DNA of 64,000 nucleotides from Ancylobacter novellus DSM 506 (GCF_000092925.1 NC_014217.1:1054001-1118000), one strand, 5' to 3'; positions 27,160 through 36,158 are shown, counted from the first letter of the stretch. Notes: generated from the letters alone by a model not told the origin. Numbers and translations: made by a program.

Positions 27160-28143
27160 TTACGGCACCACCACCACGCCCCAGGGCGAGCGGCCGACGG
27201 TGACGGATTTGGTGACCTTCTCGTTCGCGACGTCGATGACCGAGATGTCGTTCGAGTTGCCGTTGGTGGTGACGAGGAACTTCTCGTCCGGCGTGAAGCC
27301 GAGCTGCCAGACGCGCTGGCCGACCAGCAGGTACTTCTCGACTTCAAGCGTCTTGGCGTCGATCACCGCCACGCGGTTGGCCGGGCCGAGGGCGACGAAC
27401 GCCTTGGAGCCGTCCTTGGAGATGCGCACGCCGACCGGCTGGATGGCGTCATCGGTCACGCCGGGGATCTTGAAGGAGATCTTCTTGACGATCTTCCACG
27501 TCGCGGGGTCGATCACCGCCACCGTGCCGCCGACCTCGGCCGAGACCCAGAGCTGCTTGCCGTCCTTGGAGAATTCGGCGATGCGCGGGCGGGAATCGAC
27601 GAGGATGTTCTCGATGATCTCGTTGGTCTTCGTGTCCACCACATGCGCCATGTTGGTGGTCTCGGAGGTGTTGACCATGTACTTGCCGTCCGGGCTGATG
27701 CCCATGCCCTCCGGCTCCACGCCCACCGGGATCTCGACGACGAGGTCGTTGTTCTCGACGTTCACCACCGTGACCATGTTGTCGTCTTCGTTGGCGATGT
27801 AGAGCGGGTTGCCCGAGGGGTGCAGCACGAACAGCTCCGGATCGGGACCGGAGCGCAGCGTCTTCACCAGCTTCAGCGTCGCCGCGTCATAGACCTCGAC
27901 GCGGTTGTCGTCCGAGGCGCACAGATAGACCAGCTTGCCGTCCGGGCTGGCGATGATGCCGCGCGGGCGCCGGCCGGTCTTGATGGTCTCGATGACCTTC
28001 AGCGTGTCCATGTCGACCACGCTCATCGTGTGGTCGCGCTCATTGGAGACGAAGGCACGGGGACCGGCCGCGGCCGGCAGGGCATCGACCAGCAGCAGCC
28101 CGGCGATGGCGGCGGCGCTGGACAGCAGGATCTGGCGTCTCAT
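27160..28143 (-). CDS. YVTN-type beta-propeller protein, PQQ-catabolism associated
   Basis: The 327-residue protein has a signal peptide (RRQILLSSAAAIAGLLLVDALPAAAG). It then carries about seven repeats of roughly 42 residues with TIKTGRRPRGIIASPDGKLVY-like units. The repeats resemble the beta-propeller family found with PQQ-linked ABC systems. It is periplasmic and probably a binding or scaffold component. It sits between the binding protein and the cupredoxin-like gene, spaced 27-44 bp, in one operon. Confidence 0.87.
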   Translation of the reverse strand: MRRQILLSSAAAIAGLLLVDALPAAAGPRAFVSNERDHTMSVVDMDTLKVIETIKTGRRPRGIIASPDGKLVYLCASDDNRVEVYDAATLKLVKTLRSGPDPELFVLHPSGNPLYIANEDDNMVTVVNVENNDLVVEIPVGVEPEGMGISPDGKYMVNTSETTNMAHVVDTKTNEIIENILVDSRPRIAEFSKDGKQLWVSAEVGGTVAVIDPATWKIVKKISFKIPGVTDDAIQPVGVRISKDGSKAFVALGPANRVAVIDAKTLEVEKYLLVGQRVWQLGFTPDEKFLVTTNGNSNDISVIDVANEKVTKSVTVGRSPWGVVVVP

Positions 28144-28170
28144 TCGTTTCCTCCTGGCAATGGCTTGATT

Positions 28171-29418
28171 TTATTGGAACTTGCAGGCCGTCTCGGGCCG
28201 GTCGAAGCCGAGCGTGTCGAGCGGCGTGACCTGGTGCAGGAAGCCGGCCTGCGGCGAGAGCGTCACCGTGTTGGTGGCGTGGGTGAGCAGGATCGGCTGG
28301 CGAAGCTGGTGGTCCCAGTCGCGGAACGAGGCGGCGACGCCCTTGAACACCGGCAGGTCGTAATCCGGCGCGAGCATCTGCGCCTTCACCTTGGTGGGAT
28401 CGTTGTTGCGGGTCTTCAGGCTGGCCGAACCGATGGAGAAGACGCCTTCCCACATCTGGAAGTCGAGCGGCAGCATCATCCGCTTCGACTGCTTGAAGAA
28501 GCGGCTCTGAAGCTGCGAGGCGCCCCAGTTCTCCATGGTGGGGTGCCAGGAGAGCGGCATCAGCCCCTGCGTGCCGGCGGTGGGGCGGGCGAGCCAAGTG
28601 TTGTAGGGCAGGATGTCGCCGAACTCGCCCAGCTCGTCGGCGACGACGAGGATGTCGTACTCGCCGACCTGCGTGCCGCGCGGCACCTCCGACTGTGCGG
28701 TGGCGCGGGCATCCGGGCCATAATCCCACTGCTTCTCGGCGACGATCTTGGCGCCGAACTTCTTCGCTGAGCGGCGCACCGCCTCGGCATAGAGCTTGTC
28801 GGCGTCGGTGCGGCCGACCATGAGGAACCAGTTGCGCCAGCGCTTGGTGACGAGGAACTGCGCCAGCGCGTCGGTCAGCATCGCCCGGTTGGGAGCGATG
28901 TGGAACACGTTGGCGCGGCAGTCCTGCTGGCGCAGCCGGTCATCGGTGGCGCCGACATTGATGATGAGGACGTTCTTGTCCTTCAGCGCGTCGGCGATGC
29001 GGATGAGCTGGTCGGCGGGAACATCGAGCAGGATGAAGCTGTTGCCGGCCTCGACAAGCTTCTGCGCCGCCGGCAGCGGATCGCCGTCGGTCGGCACGAT
29101 CTCGGTGGAGAGCTTGTAGTCGAGCTTGAGGAAGCGGCCGCTGGTGAGGTTGTCGCGGATACCGAGCTCGGCGCCGGCGATGCCGAGGTCGTTCGGCGGC
29201 ATCTGCAGCGGCGCGATCCATGGCGGCGGCTCGGGGATCTGCCGCACCAGGCCGATGCGAAATGTCTGCTCGGGCGGTATGGCCGCCGCTGGCTTGGCTG
29301 CGAGCGGCGGCGAGGAAGGGGCAGGGGAGGTGGCCTCCTGCGCGCCCGCCGCAGTCATCGCGCACAATGCTGCAATCAGCGCCGCGCCAGTGACGCTCGC
29401 CATCCTTTTCATCGGCAT
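28171..29418 (-). CDS. ABC transporter binding protein, PQQ-alcohol-dehydrogenase system (LutA-like)
   Basis: The protein has about 415 residues with a signal peptide (cleaved near AAGAQE) and a P/A-rich linker. The mature part begins FRIGLVRQIPEPPPWIAPLQMPPNDLGIAGAELGIRDN and continues in a type-1 periplasmic binding fold (DILVVADELGEFGDILPYNTW, RPTAGTQGL). This family is named for its link with PQQ-dependent alcohol dehydrogenases, and the Methylorubrum homologue LutA is part of the lanthanide uptake system. Starts at 29418, 29412 or a TTG at 29433 are possible. It leads the minus-strand operon and is divergent from the next ABC operon. Confidence 0.86.
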   Translation of the reverse strand: MPMKRMASVTGAALIAALCAMTAAGAQEATSPAPSSPPLAAKPAAAIPPEQTFRIGLVRQIPEPPPWIAPLQMPPNDLGIAGAELGIRDNLTSGRFLKLDYKLSTEIVPTDGDPLPAAQKLVEAGNSFILLDVPADQLIRIADALKDKNVLIINVGATDDRLRQQDCRANVFHIAPNRAMLTDALAQFLVTKRWRNWFLMVGRTDADKLYAEAVRRSAKKFGAKIVAEKQWDYGPDARATAQSEVPRGTQVGEYDILVVADELGEFGDILPYNTWLARPTAGTQGLMPLSWHPTMENWGASQLQSRFFKQSKRMMLPLDFQMWEGVFSIGSASLKTRNNDPTKVKAQMLAPDYDLPVFKGVAASFRDWDHQLRQPILLTHATNTVTLSPQAGFLHQVTPLDTLGFDRPETACKFQ

Positions 29419-29531
29419 TTCATCCCACGGCAATGTGTTTGCTGGTTCTCGACAAGTGTCTTTGGAACTTTTCTCGGTCGCCGTGGCAAAACTCTACGCA
29501 ATCGAGCTCAAGCATTCAATAAAATAGCGTG

Positions 29532-29550
29532 CATAAGAAACTAATAAGAA
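29532..29550. promoter_or_regulatory. TTCTTATG direct repeat between lut-like operon and second ABC operon
   Basis: On the plus strand CATAAGAA and AATAAGAA start 11 bp apart. On the minus strand, toward the LutA-like gene, this reads TTCTTATTAGTTTCTTATG. The site is almost the same as TTCTTATGATCTTCTTATG upstream of pqqA. An 11-bp period of direct half-sites is typical for OmpR-family regulators. It lies about 115 bp upstream of the lut-like start and about 140 bp from the opposite start. Confidence 0.55.
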
Positions 29551-29688
29551 AATGTAACGCTGCCGTTATCCAAAGCATATAGCAAATATTAAAATCGGGA
29601 ACTTTTTCCCGGTCGCTTGCAGGAGCATATCTCCGCGTTATGATTGCCGGGCGGCAGGAACAAGTCCGGCCCAGGGAGGGAGAACTGG

Positions 29689-30213
29689 ATGAATGCTTTC
29701 AGCTACCTCGGTGCAACTGCCGCGCTCGTTCTCGGTCTCGCCGCCGCCGATGCCCAGGCCGCGACGCGCGTCGCCGTGTTCGACTTCGAGCTGTTCGACA
29801 CCAGCGGCGAGGCGGGCCCCAGCGGGCCGAAGCCGGAGGAGGCGAGGCGCCTCGCCCTCATCACTGACGATCTGCGCGAGCGGCTGAAGAAAGCCGGCTA
29901 TGAAGTGGTCGACCTGTCGCCGAAAAAGGCCGAGATTACCGAGGCTTCGCCCTTCCGCAACTGCAATAGCTGCGAGCTCGAGATCGCCCGCTCCCTCGGT
30001 GCGCAGATCGAGGTGATCGGGCTGGTGCAGAAAGTCTCGAATCTCATCCTCAACATCAACTTCCAGCTGCGGGATGTTGCGACGGGGGAGGTGCTGCGCG
30101 CGGGCAGCGCCGACATCCGCAACAACACGGACGAATCCTGGCTGCGCGGCGTCTCCTATCTCATCCGCAATCGTCTGCTCGATCCGCCGCTTACTGGGAA
30201 AGCCGCGCCATGA
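29689..30213 (+). CDS. Exported DUF2380/DUF3280-like protein
   Basis: From ATG 29689 (GGGAGGGAG upstream) the protein has 174 residues with a signal peptide (cleaved near AQAAT). It reads TRVAVFDFELFDTSGEAGP, then ARRLALITDDLRERLKKAGYEVVDL, and ends with a beta-strand-rich QLRDVATGEVLRAGSADIRNNTDESWLRG. CNSC near residue 100 is a possible disulfide or metal pair. Proteins of this type occur in methylotroph dehydrogenase loci; their function is unknown. The stop overlaps the start of an ABC binding-protein gene (ATGA), so the two are probably linked in function. Confidence 0.78.
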   Translation: MNAFSYLGATAALVLGLAAADAQAATRVAVFDFELFDTSGEAGPSGPKPEEARRLALITDDLRERLKKAGYEVVDLSPKKAEITEASPFRNCNSCELEIARSLGAQIEVIGLVQKVSNLILNINFQLRDVATGEVLRAGSADIRNNTDESWLRGVSYLIRNRLLDPPLTGKAAP

Positions 30214-31202
30214 TTCTCACCCGCCGCGCCTTGCTGGCATCGGCTGCCATCACGCTGGTTCCGCTGCTGCCTCTGCCGACCCATGCGCAGGATGCAGCGA
30301 TGAAGCTGCGGATCGGCTCGCTGAAATTCGGCACGCTGAACTGGCTGGTGGAGACCATCCGCACGGAAGGCTTCGACAAGCAGCAGGGCCTCACCCTCGA
30401 CGCCGTCGACTTCGCCAGCGGACAGGCGACGACCGTTGCCCTCCAGGCGGGCGACATCGACCTCATCGTCAGCGACTGGCTGTGGGCGCTACGCCGCACC
30501 CAGGATGGCGAGCGCATGCGCTTCGCGCCTTTCTCCAACACGCTCGGCGCGCTGATGGTGGCGACGGACGGGCCGGTGAAGAGCCTCGCCGACCTGAAGG
30601 GCAAAAAGATCGGCGTCGCCGGCGGCGCGCTCGACAAAAGCTGGCTGCTTCTGCGCGCCTACGGCAAGGCGCAGCTCGGCGTTGATCTCACTGAAGTCGC
30701 CGAGCCGGTGTTCGGCGCCGCGCCGCTGGTCAGCGAGCAACTGGTGCTCGGCCGCGTCGACGCGGTGCTGACCTTCTGGCCCTATGCCGCGCGGCTCGAC
30801 GCCAAGGGTTTCCGGCGCTTCCTCGACATGAAGGAGGTCGTCAAGGGGCTCGGCATCGATCCTGCCCCGCCGCTGGTCGGCTTCGTCTGGCGCAACGCCG
30901 TCATGACCGACAAGGGCGCGGCGATCTCCGCCTTCCTGCGCGCGGCGGCGTCCGCCAACCGGGTGCTGGCGACGAATGATGCCGCCTGGGAGCGCATTCG
31001 CCCGCTTATGCAGGCGGCGGACGACGCCGAATTCGCCCGGCTGCGCGACTATTACCGTGCCGGCATTCCGGGCAGCTTCGGCGAGGCCGAGCGGCAGTCC
31101 TGCGCCAAGCTCTACGAGGTGCTGGCGCAGACCGGTGGGCCGGAGCTGGTCGGGCCGAATCCGGGCTTCGAGCGCAGCCTGTTCGGGCCGGTGGGCGAGT
31201 GA
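30210..31202 (+). CDS. ABC transporter binding protein, NMT1/SsuA (nitrate/taurate) type
   Basis: The 330-residue protein begins with a Tat-like leader (TRRALLASAAITLVPLLPLPTHAQ). The mature part KLRIGSLKFGTLNWLVETI, QATTVALQAGDIDLIVSDWLWA and SLADLKGKKIGVAGG is typical of the NMT1/SsuA-type binding proteins for taurate, sulfonates, nitrate or thiamine precursors. The ligand cannot be read from the sequence. Placement beside xox and lut-like genes suggests a substrate relevant to methylotrophy. Confidence 0.88.
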   Translation: MILTRRALLASAAITLVPLLPLPTHAQDAAMKLRIGSLKFGTLNWLVETIRTEGFDKQQGLTLDAVDFASGQATTVALQAGDIDLIVSDWLWALRRTQDGERMRFAPFSNTLGALMVATDGPVKSLADLKGKKIGVAGGALDKSWLLLRAYGKAQLGVDLTEVAEPVFGAAPLVSEQLVLGRVDAVLTFWPYAARLDAKGFRRFLDMKEVVKGLGIDPAPPLVGFVWRNAVMTDKGAAISAFLRAAASANRVLATNDAAWERIRPLMQAADDAEFARLRDYYRAGIPGSFGEAERQSCAKLYEVLAQTGGPELVGPNPGFERSLFGPVGE

Positions 31203-31209
31203 GGGGAAG

Positions 31210-31959
31210 GTGTCCACTGCGACGCGCCTGCTGCTGACCGCCGCCTCGCTCGCCGGGCTCGTGCTCGTGTGGCAGATCGCCGCTCTGATCGCCGCTTCGC
31301 CGCTGCTGCCCGGCCCCGCCGCCGTCGTCGCGGCGATGGCGCGAGCGGCGGAGAGCGGCGCCTTGCAGGCCAACATCGCCATCACGCTCGCTCGCGTCGC
31401 CGCCAGCTTCCTCATCGCCATGGCGATCGGCTCGGCCATTGGCATCGCGCTCGGCCGCTCCGTTCAGCTCAACGAGCTGTTCGGCCCGTGGGTGGTGGTG
31501 CTGCTCAACCTGCCGGCGCTGGTGGTGATCATCCTCTGCTATGTCTGGTTCGGGCTGACCGAGGCGGCGGCGATCACCGCGGTGGCGATCAACAAGATCC
31601 CCAACGTCGCCGTCACCATGCGCGAGGGCGCCGCGGCGCTGTCGCGGGACCTCGACGAGATGGCGCGCGTCTACCGCCTGCCGCGGCTCAAGGCGCTGCG
31701 CGAGGTCACCCTGCCGCAGCTCGTGCCGTTCTTCGCCGCCAGCGCCCGCTCGGGGCTCGCGCTCACCTGGAAGATCGTGCTCGTGGTGGAACTGCTCGGC
31801 CGCTCCAACGGCGTCGGCTTTGAATTGCAGACGGCGTTCCAGCTCTTCGACGTCGCCACCATCCTCGCCTATGCACTGGCCTTCACCGCGGTGGTGCAAC
31901 TCATCGAGCTCGGCCTTTTGCAACCTTGGGAGCGGCGGGCCAACCGATGGCGGCGATGA
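31210..31959 (+). CDS. ABC transporter permease, SsuC/TauC type
   Basis: Starting at GTG 31210 (GAGGGGAAG upstream) the protein has 249 residues. It has about six helices and the EAA-type loop LDEMARVYRLPRLKALREVTLPQLVPFF. The longer frame upstream is a shadow of the binding-protein gene. The stop overlaps the ATPase start region. It is the channel of the second ABC importer. Confidence 0.87.
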   Translation: MSTATRLLLTAASLAGLVLVWQIAALIAASPLLPGPAAVVAAMARAAESGALQANIAITLARVAASFLIAMAIGSAIGIALGRSVQLNELFGPWVVVLLNLPALVVIILCYVWFGLTEAAAITAVAINKIPNVAVTMREGAAALSRDLDEMARVYRLPRLKALREVTLPQLVPFFAASARSGLALTWKIVLVVELLGRSNGVGFELQTAFQLFDVATILAYALAFTAVVQLIELGLLQPWERRANRWRR

Positions 31960-32672
31960 GCGCGATCCATATCGACATCGCCGAGAAGCGCTATCCGGCG
32001 GTCGCCGGCGCGCCCGCGCGGGACGTCTTCCGCGATTTCCGGCTGGAGGTGGCAGCGAACGAGTTCCTTGTGCTGCTCGGGGCCTCGGGGCTCGGCAAGA
32101 CGACGCTGCTCAACATCATCGCCGGGCTCGACACCGCCTATTCCGGCAAGGTGAGCTTCGGTGCGGGCACGCCGTGCATCGCCTATGCCTTTCAGAGCCC
32201 GCGGCTCCTGCCATGGCGCACCGTGCTGGGCAATGTTGCCTTGCCGTTGCCGTCCGGTGAGGAGGCGAGGGGCCGGGCCATGGCGATGCTGGGGGAGGTC
32301 GGCCTCGCCGATCTCGCCAGTGCCTATCCCGAGCGGCTCTCGCTCGGCCAGCAGCGTCGGGTCGCGCTGGCGCGGGCCTTCGTCATCGAACCGGACGTGC
32401 TGTTGATGGACGAGCCCTTCGTCTCGCTCGACGAGGCCGGCGCCGCGCGGTTGCGCGAATTGCTGCGCCGCCTGCTAGCGAAGCGGCCGGCGACGGTGCT
32501 GTTCGTCACCCATGACAGCCGCGAGGCGGTGGAACTGGCGAGCCGCGTCGTGGTGCTGGAAGGCGAGCCCGCGCGCATCGTTCGTGACGCGCCGGTGGGC
32601 CTGTCGCGCGAGGAACGCGCCGCGCCGGCGCGGATCGACGAGCTGCGCCGGGCGATCGGCATCGGCGGGTGA
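31947..32672 (+). CDS. ABC transporter ATP-binding protein, SsuB/TauB type
   Basis: The protein has about 241 residues with Walker A GASGLGKTTLLNII, Q-loop FQSPRLLPWRTV, Walker B VLLMDEPFVSLDEA and H-loop VTHDSREAVEL. The signature is LSLGQQRRVALA rather than LSGGQ, a change also seen in some NitT/TauT-type ATPases. The start may be ATG 31947 or ATG 31956; the latter gives a 4-bp ATGA overlap with the permease stop. It completes the second ABC importer. Confidence 0.88.
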   Translation: MAAMSAIHIDIAEKRYPAVAGAPARDVFRDFRLEVAANEFLVLLGASGLGKTTLLNIIAGLDTAYSGKVSFGAGTPCIAYAFQSPRLLPWRTVLGNVALPLPSGEEARGRAMAMLGEVGLADLASAYPERLSLGQQRRVALARAFVIEPDVLLMDEPFVSLDEAGAARLRELLRRLLAKRPATVLFVTHDSREAVELASRVVVLEGEPARIVRDAPVGLSREERAAPARIDELRRAIGIGG

Positions 32673-32744
32673 GGACAGCTCCCTCTCCCTGACGAGGAGA
32701 GGGAAGTAGAGACCAGCACTCAGGACCACAGCGGTCCAGTGCCG

Positions 32745-32838
32745 CGTCATGGCCGGGCTTGGTCCGGCCATCCACGACTTCGGTTCAGCCTGGCGCCGGG
32801 TAAGGCGTGAATCCCCGGGCCAAGCCCGGGGATGACGG
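32745..32838. repeat. Palindromic intergenic repeat, family A
   Basis: A run CGTCATGGCCGGGCTTGGTC, its inverted partner GGCCATCCACG and a second hairpin around CCCCGGGCCAAGCCCGGGG form a compound repeat. A related copy lies at 41477-41560 with the same order (GTCATG-CCCGGGCT-CGTCCCGGGCATTCACG-CTTCGG). It resembles REP/RIME-like elements of Rhizobiales. Confidence 0.55.
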
Positions 32839-32876
32839 ACGCGAAATCCTCCTCGGAGCCCAATTCCACACCACCC

Positions 32877-32980
32877 CCTCATCCTGAGGTGCTCGCGCCG
32901 CGAGCCTCGAAGGATGGTCGTTCAGGCGCACCCGGACGAGCCTCCTTCGAGGCCGCCGGCGGCGGCACCTCAGGATGAGG
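32877..32980. repeat. 104-bp element with 16-bp terminal inverted repeats (MITE-like), family B
   Basis: CCTCATCCTGAGGTGC (32877-32892) and GCACCTCAGGATGAGG (32965-32980) are perfect inverted copies. Inner motifs GAGCCTCGAAGGATG and CCTTCGAGGC are also inverted. Related halves occur at 48884-48999. It carries no gene and no transposase is nearby, so it would be moved, if at all, by an enzyme elsewhere. Confidence 0.65.
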
Positions 32981-33006
32981 TTCATGGGAAGTCGGCGAAG
33001 GCCGCC

Positions 33007-33037
33007 AAAGAAAAAGGCCCGGAGCGTGCTCCGGGCC
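33007..33037 (-). terminator. Terminator downstream of fae
   Basis: GGCCCGGAGC and GCTCCGGGCC form a perfect 10-bp stem at 33016-33037, followed on the minus strand by TTTTTCTTT. It lies about 175 bp after the fae stop and points in the fae direction. Confidence 0.75.
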
Positions 33038-33212
33038 TCGAGAAGTGGGATTGTGGGCAATGAGAAGGCGGCTCACCCGCCGTCTCAGTGGCGCAAGCGA
33101 CGCCGGCGAACCGCCGTCACTTGTTCAGGAAAATCGCCGCCAACCGCTGGAGCAGGCCCTTCGGATACTGGGCCGCGGGCGGTGGTGTTGTCTGCCCAGG
33201 GTTGCTTCCGAT

Positions 33213-33719
33213 CTAAGCGGCGAAGGGATGCTTGGCCGAAGCGGCCTGAGAGAGGACCTCGCGGACCTTCGGCTCGCCGTCGACGGCGCGCTTGAGGGCC
33301 TGCTTGGTGGCCTCGTAGTTGAACTGCTGGATCTTGGCGTCGTCCGCCGCTTCCCAGTGGATGAACACGCCGACCGAGATGAACAGGTCGTCGGCTTCTT
33401 CCTCGGGGATCACGCCTTCGGCCACGCTGTCGACGACCGCCTTGGCGACCGCGTACTGCGCAGGGCCGAACATCTGGACGGCCTGGCGGGCGTCCTTGAT
33501 CGTCACCTTGTTGAACAGGATGGTGTTCGGCTTGGCGAGCAGGTTCGGCGTGACGACGGCGAGCAGCGAGGTGAAGCCGTCCTTGTTGTTCGTCAGGGCG
33601 TTGACGAAGGCGCTTTCCGCCGCGCTGCCGCGCGGGCCGATGATGAGGTCGATATGAGCGACCTCGTTGCCGTCACCCACCAGCGATTCGCCGATGAGCA
33701 CCTTGTTGATCTTGGCCAT
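33213..33719 (-). CDS. fae: Formaldehyde-activating enzyme
   Basis: The 168-residue protein matches Fae along its length: [62 protein letters not shown], and [26 protein letters not shown]22 is the expected catalytic histidine. Fae condenses formaldehyde with tetrahydromethanopterin in the cytoplasm, the first step of formaldehyde oxidation in many methylotrophs. GGGAGGA precedes the ATG. No other H4MPT pathway gene is in the window, so the rest must lie elsewhere. Confidence 0.95.
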   Translation of the reverse strand: MAKINKVLIGESLVGDGNEVAHIDLIIGPRGSAAESAFVNALTNNKDGFTSLLAVVTPNLLAKPNTILFNKVTIKDARQAVQMFGPAQYAVAKAVVDSVAEGVIPEEEADDLFISVGVFIHWEAADDAKIQQFNYEATKQALKRAVDGEPKVREVLSQAASAKHPFAA

Positions 33720-34205
33720 CTAATCCTCCCACACGGGGTTGCATGACAAGGGACGGGAACTGTCCCCCGATGTCCCGGCTATCTTTGTTGCAGCGTTTGG
33801 AACACCAAACCGGTTGGCCCGATAGCGCGACCAGACACGTTACGGGGGAGAGACTAGGCCCGCTTCGCCTTTATCCGCAAGGGATTCTTCGCCCGTGTGA
33901 CGCTCGGGCACGGGCTTGACAAGACGTTTGTCTAAGCTTGAGGGAATCGATGGTCGCTATTGCGGATTATGGCGGCATGGTCAAAACTACGGCAGACGGC
34001 TCTGTCCGGTGATCGGGCAGGCGCCGGGCCGGCCCGAAGCGGCGTCGGCGCCGGCTTCCCGGATGTGTCGGCGTGCCCATTGGCCCGCTTCTTGCTCCGG
34101 TACGTTGCAAGCTTGAGGCGATCCGGCCGCCGTGTGCGGCGAGATTAGGCCCGGGGATTGGAGGGACACTCGGACGGGCTTGGATCCACGCCTCGAGGAC
34201 TTTTT
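33720..34205. other. Non-coding gap upstream of fae and of a small protein gene
   Basis: This 486-bp gap contains the divergent promoters for fae and for the small protein at 34206. A TTGACA at 33916-33921 has no convincing -10 at the usual distance. The half of the gap nearest 34206 is GC-rich with inverted repeats (around 34019-34060). A 66-codon frame at 33916-34116 has no supporting start site or composition. Confidence 0.4.
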
Positions 34206-34415
34206 ATGGAGCTCATTCTGTCGATCTGCCTTTTCGCCAGCCCAGGCACCTGCCGCGAGGAGATTGTCTCGGTCGGGCTGGAGCAGACACCCGCGCCGGT
34301 GCAGTGCATGATGGGCGCACCGCCGGTCATCGCCGAATGGAGCGAGACGCATCCCAAGTGGAAAGTGACCAAATGGCGCTGCGGGCGGGCGGGGTCGGCC
34401 GGGCGCGACATCTGA
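34206..34415 (+). CDS. Small cysteine-containing protein of unknown function
   Basis: The 69-residue protein starts at ATG 34206 with GAGGAC 6 bp upstream. It begins with a short hydrophobic stretch (MELILSICLF) and contains four cysteines (residues 8, 14, 34 and 59), then SETHPKWKVTKWRC. Length and composition are like small conserved proteins of Hyphomicrobiales. Export is possible but the leader is short. No function is assigned. It lies 114 bp upstream of the sensor kinase gene. Confidence 0.6.
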   Translation: MELILSICLFASPGTCREEIVSVGLEQTPAPVQCMMGAPPVIAEWSETHPKWKVTKWRCGRAGSAGRDI

Positions 34416-34529
34416 GCTTTCCTTCACCTTAAATCAGGAATCCTGCTGCGCCGCAGCGTGCGCCTGCACGCCGTCCGTGGAATCATCGCGTTGCCATCGA
34501 TGTGAGGTGGCGCAATCCCGGTCGGATGC

Positions 34530-36158
34530 ATGACGCGTGGCTTGTTTTCGTCGCTCAGGGCGCGCATGGCGCTGCTGCTCGCCGTCGCCGTTCTGGTGAC
34601 GGCCGCATCGACGCTCGCGCTCGTCTTCGGCCTTGGGGCGGCCAATGCACAGCTCGACCGGCTGGTGTCGGCGCAGAGCCGGCTGGAGCTGCTCTCCGCC
34701 ATCTCCGGGCGCATCGGCGACTACGCGCTGGTGGCGCTGCAGGCCGGGCACGAAGACCCCGCCGCCGGGCAGGCGCCGATGCATGCCGGCCGCTTCGCCG
34801 CCGCCGACCGGGCGCGCGCCGCCTTCGCGCGGCTGGAGGACGCGCTCGCCACCGAGGTCGGACGCCTCTCCGGCGAGGAGCAGCGTACGCTGATGGCGGC
34901 GCGCAGCCGCACCCTCGCCCGGATGCGGGCGCAGTTCGACGTGCTCGACCGCCAGATCGACACCGCGCTCGCGGCGGAGGAGCCGGCGACGGCGGTGCGG
35001 GTCGCTCTCGACGTCTTCGCCGCCGGCTTCAGCGGACCGCTCGGCCAGGCGATGGAGGAGGAGCGGATCGCGGCCCATGACGCGCAGGCCGCGGTGCGCG
35101 ACCTGCGCGAGCGCACCATTCGCTGGGGGCTGATCGGCGTCGCGCTCGCCTGCCTGATCGCCGTCGTGCTGTATCATCGGCTCGGCCGCTCGCTGGTCAA
35201 TCGCGTCGCCGACGTCGCCGCCGCGGCGGCGGCCATCGCGCGGGGCCGCTCGGACACCCGCATCGCCGTCACCGGCCATGATGAGCTGAGCCTTGCCATG
35301 GCGCGCTTCAACCGCATGGCGGCGCATCTCGCCCGCCGCGAGGGGCGACTTGTGGCGGCGCAGAAGCAGCTGCAGGAGACGGTCGACGCGCGTACCGCCG
35401 AATTGCGCGCGGCCAATACGCGGCTGGAGAATGTCGACCTCGCCCGCCGGCGCTTCTTCACCGATGTCAGCCACGAATTGCGCACGCCGCTCACCGTCAT
35501 CCTCGGCGAGGCGGAGATCACGCTGCGTCCGGCGCAGCCGCGCGAGGAGGACCTGCGGGCGGCGCTGCTCACCATCCAGTCGCGCGCCCGCCGGCTGCAC
35601 CGCCGCGTCGAGGACCTTTTGCGTATCGCGCGTTCCGAGAGCGGGCAGATCGAGCTCGATCGCTCGTTCTTCCTCGTCTGCGACCTGATCACCGACTTGC
35701 GCGAGAGCATGCAGCCGGTGGCGCGCGCCGCCGGGCTGACGCTGGAGACCGCCTGCATGCCGGACGACCTCGTCATCGATGCCGACCGCGACTGGCTGCG
35801 CCAGACCTTCGACGGGCTGATCGCCAATGCGGTGCGCCATTCGCCGCCCGGCGAGACGGTGCGCGTCGAGGCCGCACGCGAGGCGGGCGATGTGGTGATA
35901 AGAGTGAGCGACCACGGCACGGGAATCCCGTCGGACGACCTGCCGCACGTCTTCGAGCGCTTCTGGCGCGGCGCCGCCCGCGAGGGTACCGGCTTCGGCA
36001 TCGGCCTCGCCCTGGCGAAGTGGATCGTCGACCGCCATGGCGGGCGCATCGAGATCGACAGCCGTGTCGCCGATGGCGAAGGGCGGCGCGGGGGGACCTG
36101 CGTCACCGTCCGCCTGCCCACGCCGGTGCCCGACATCACATTGGAGGCCGCCCAATGA
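34530..36158 (+). CDS. Sensor histidine kinase
   Basis: The 542-residue protein has a membrane segment at residues 13-36 and another at about 200-217, enclosing a helical periplasmic sensor domain of about 160 residues. A HAMP domain follows (218-270), then a coiled-coil, the phosphoacceptor H315 (DVSHELRTPLTVI) and ATP-binding boxes (NAVRHSPPGE, DHGTGIP, GTGFGIGLALAKWIVDRHGG). The signal is unknown. It is coupled to the response regulator by a 4-bp overlap and is followed by pqqA. Control of PQQ or methanol-oxidation genes is therefore plausible. Confidence 0.92.
   Translation: MTRGLFSSLRARMALLLAVAVLVTAASTLALVFGLGAANAQLDRLVSAQSRLELLSAISGRIGDYALVALQAGHEDPAAGQAPMHAGRFAAADRARAAFARLEDALATEVGRLSGEEQRTLMAARSRTLARMRAQFDVLDRQIDTALAAEEPATAVRVALDVFAAGFSGPLGQAMEEERIAAHDAQAAVRDLRERTIRWGLIGVALACLIAVVLYHRLGRSLVNRVADVAAAAAAIARGRSDTRIAVTGHDELSLAMARFNRMAAHLARREGRLVAAQKQLQETVDARTAELRAANTRLENVDLARRRFFTDVSHELRTPLTVILGEAEITLRPAQPREEDLRAALLTIQSRARRLHRRVEDLLRIARSESGQIELDRSFFLVCDLITDLRESMQPVARAAGLTLETACMPDDLVIDADRDWLRQTFDGLIANAVRHSPPGETVRVEAAREAGDVVIRVSDHGTGIPSDDLPHVFERFWRGAAREGTGFGIGLALAKWIVDRHGGRIEIDSRVADGEGRRGGTCVTVRLPTPVPDITLEAAQ

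Larger units (their letters stand above)
32673..33212. other. Non-coding gap holding two repeat elements and the fae terminator
   Basis: This 540-bp gap lies between the end of the second ABC operon and the end of fae (convergent). It contains a palindromic repeat at about 32745-32838, a 104-bp element with 16-bp terminal inverted repeats at 32877-32980 and a terminator at 33007-33037. No supported gene was found; short frames here are broken by the repeats. Confidence 0.6.

Noticed and set aside
32673..33212. CRISPR array in the repeat-rich gap
   Set aside because: The repeats are palindromic and not regularly spaced, with no spacers and no cas genes.
33916..34116. Possible 66-codon gene between fae and the small cysteine protein
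   Set aside because: No ribosome site, arginine/proline-rich composition and no recognisable pattern.
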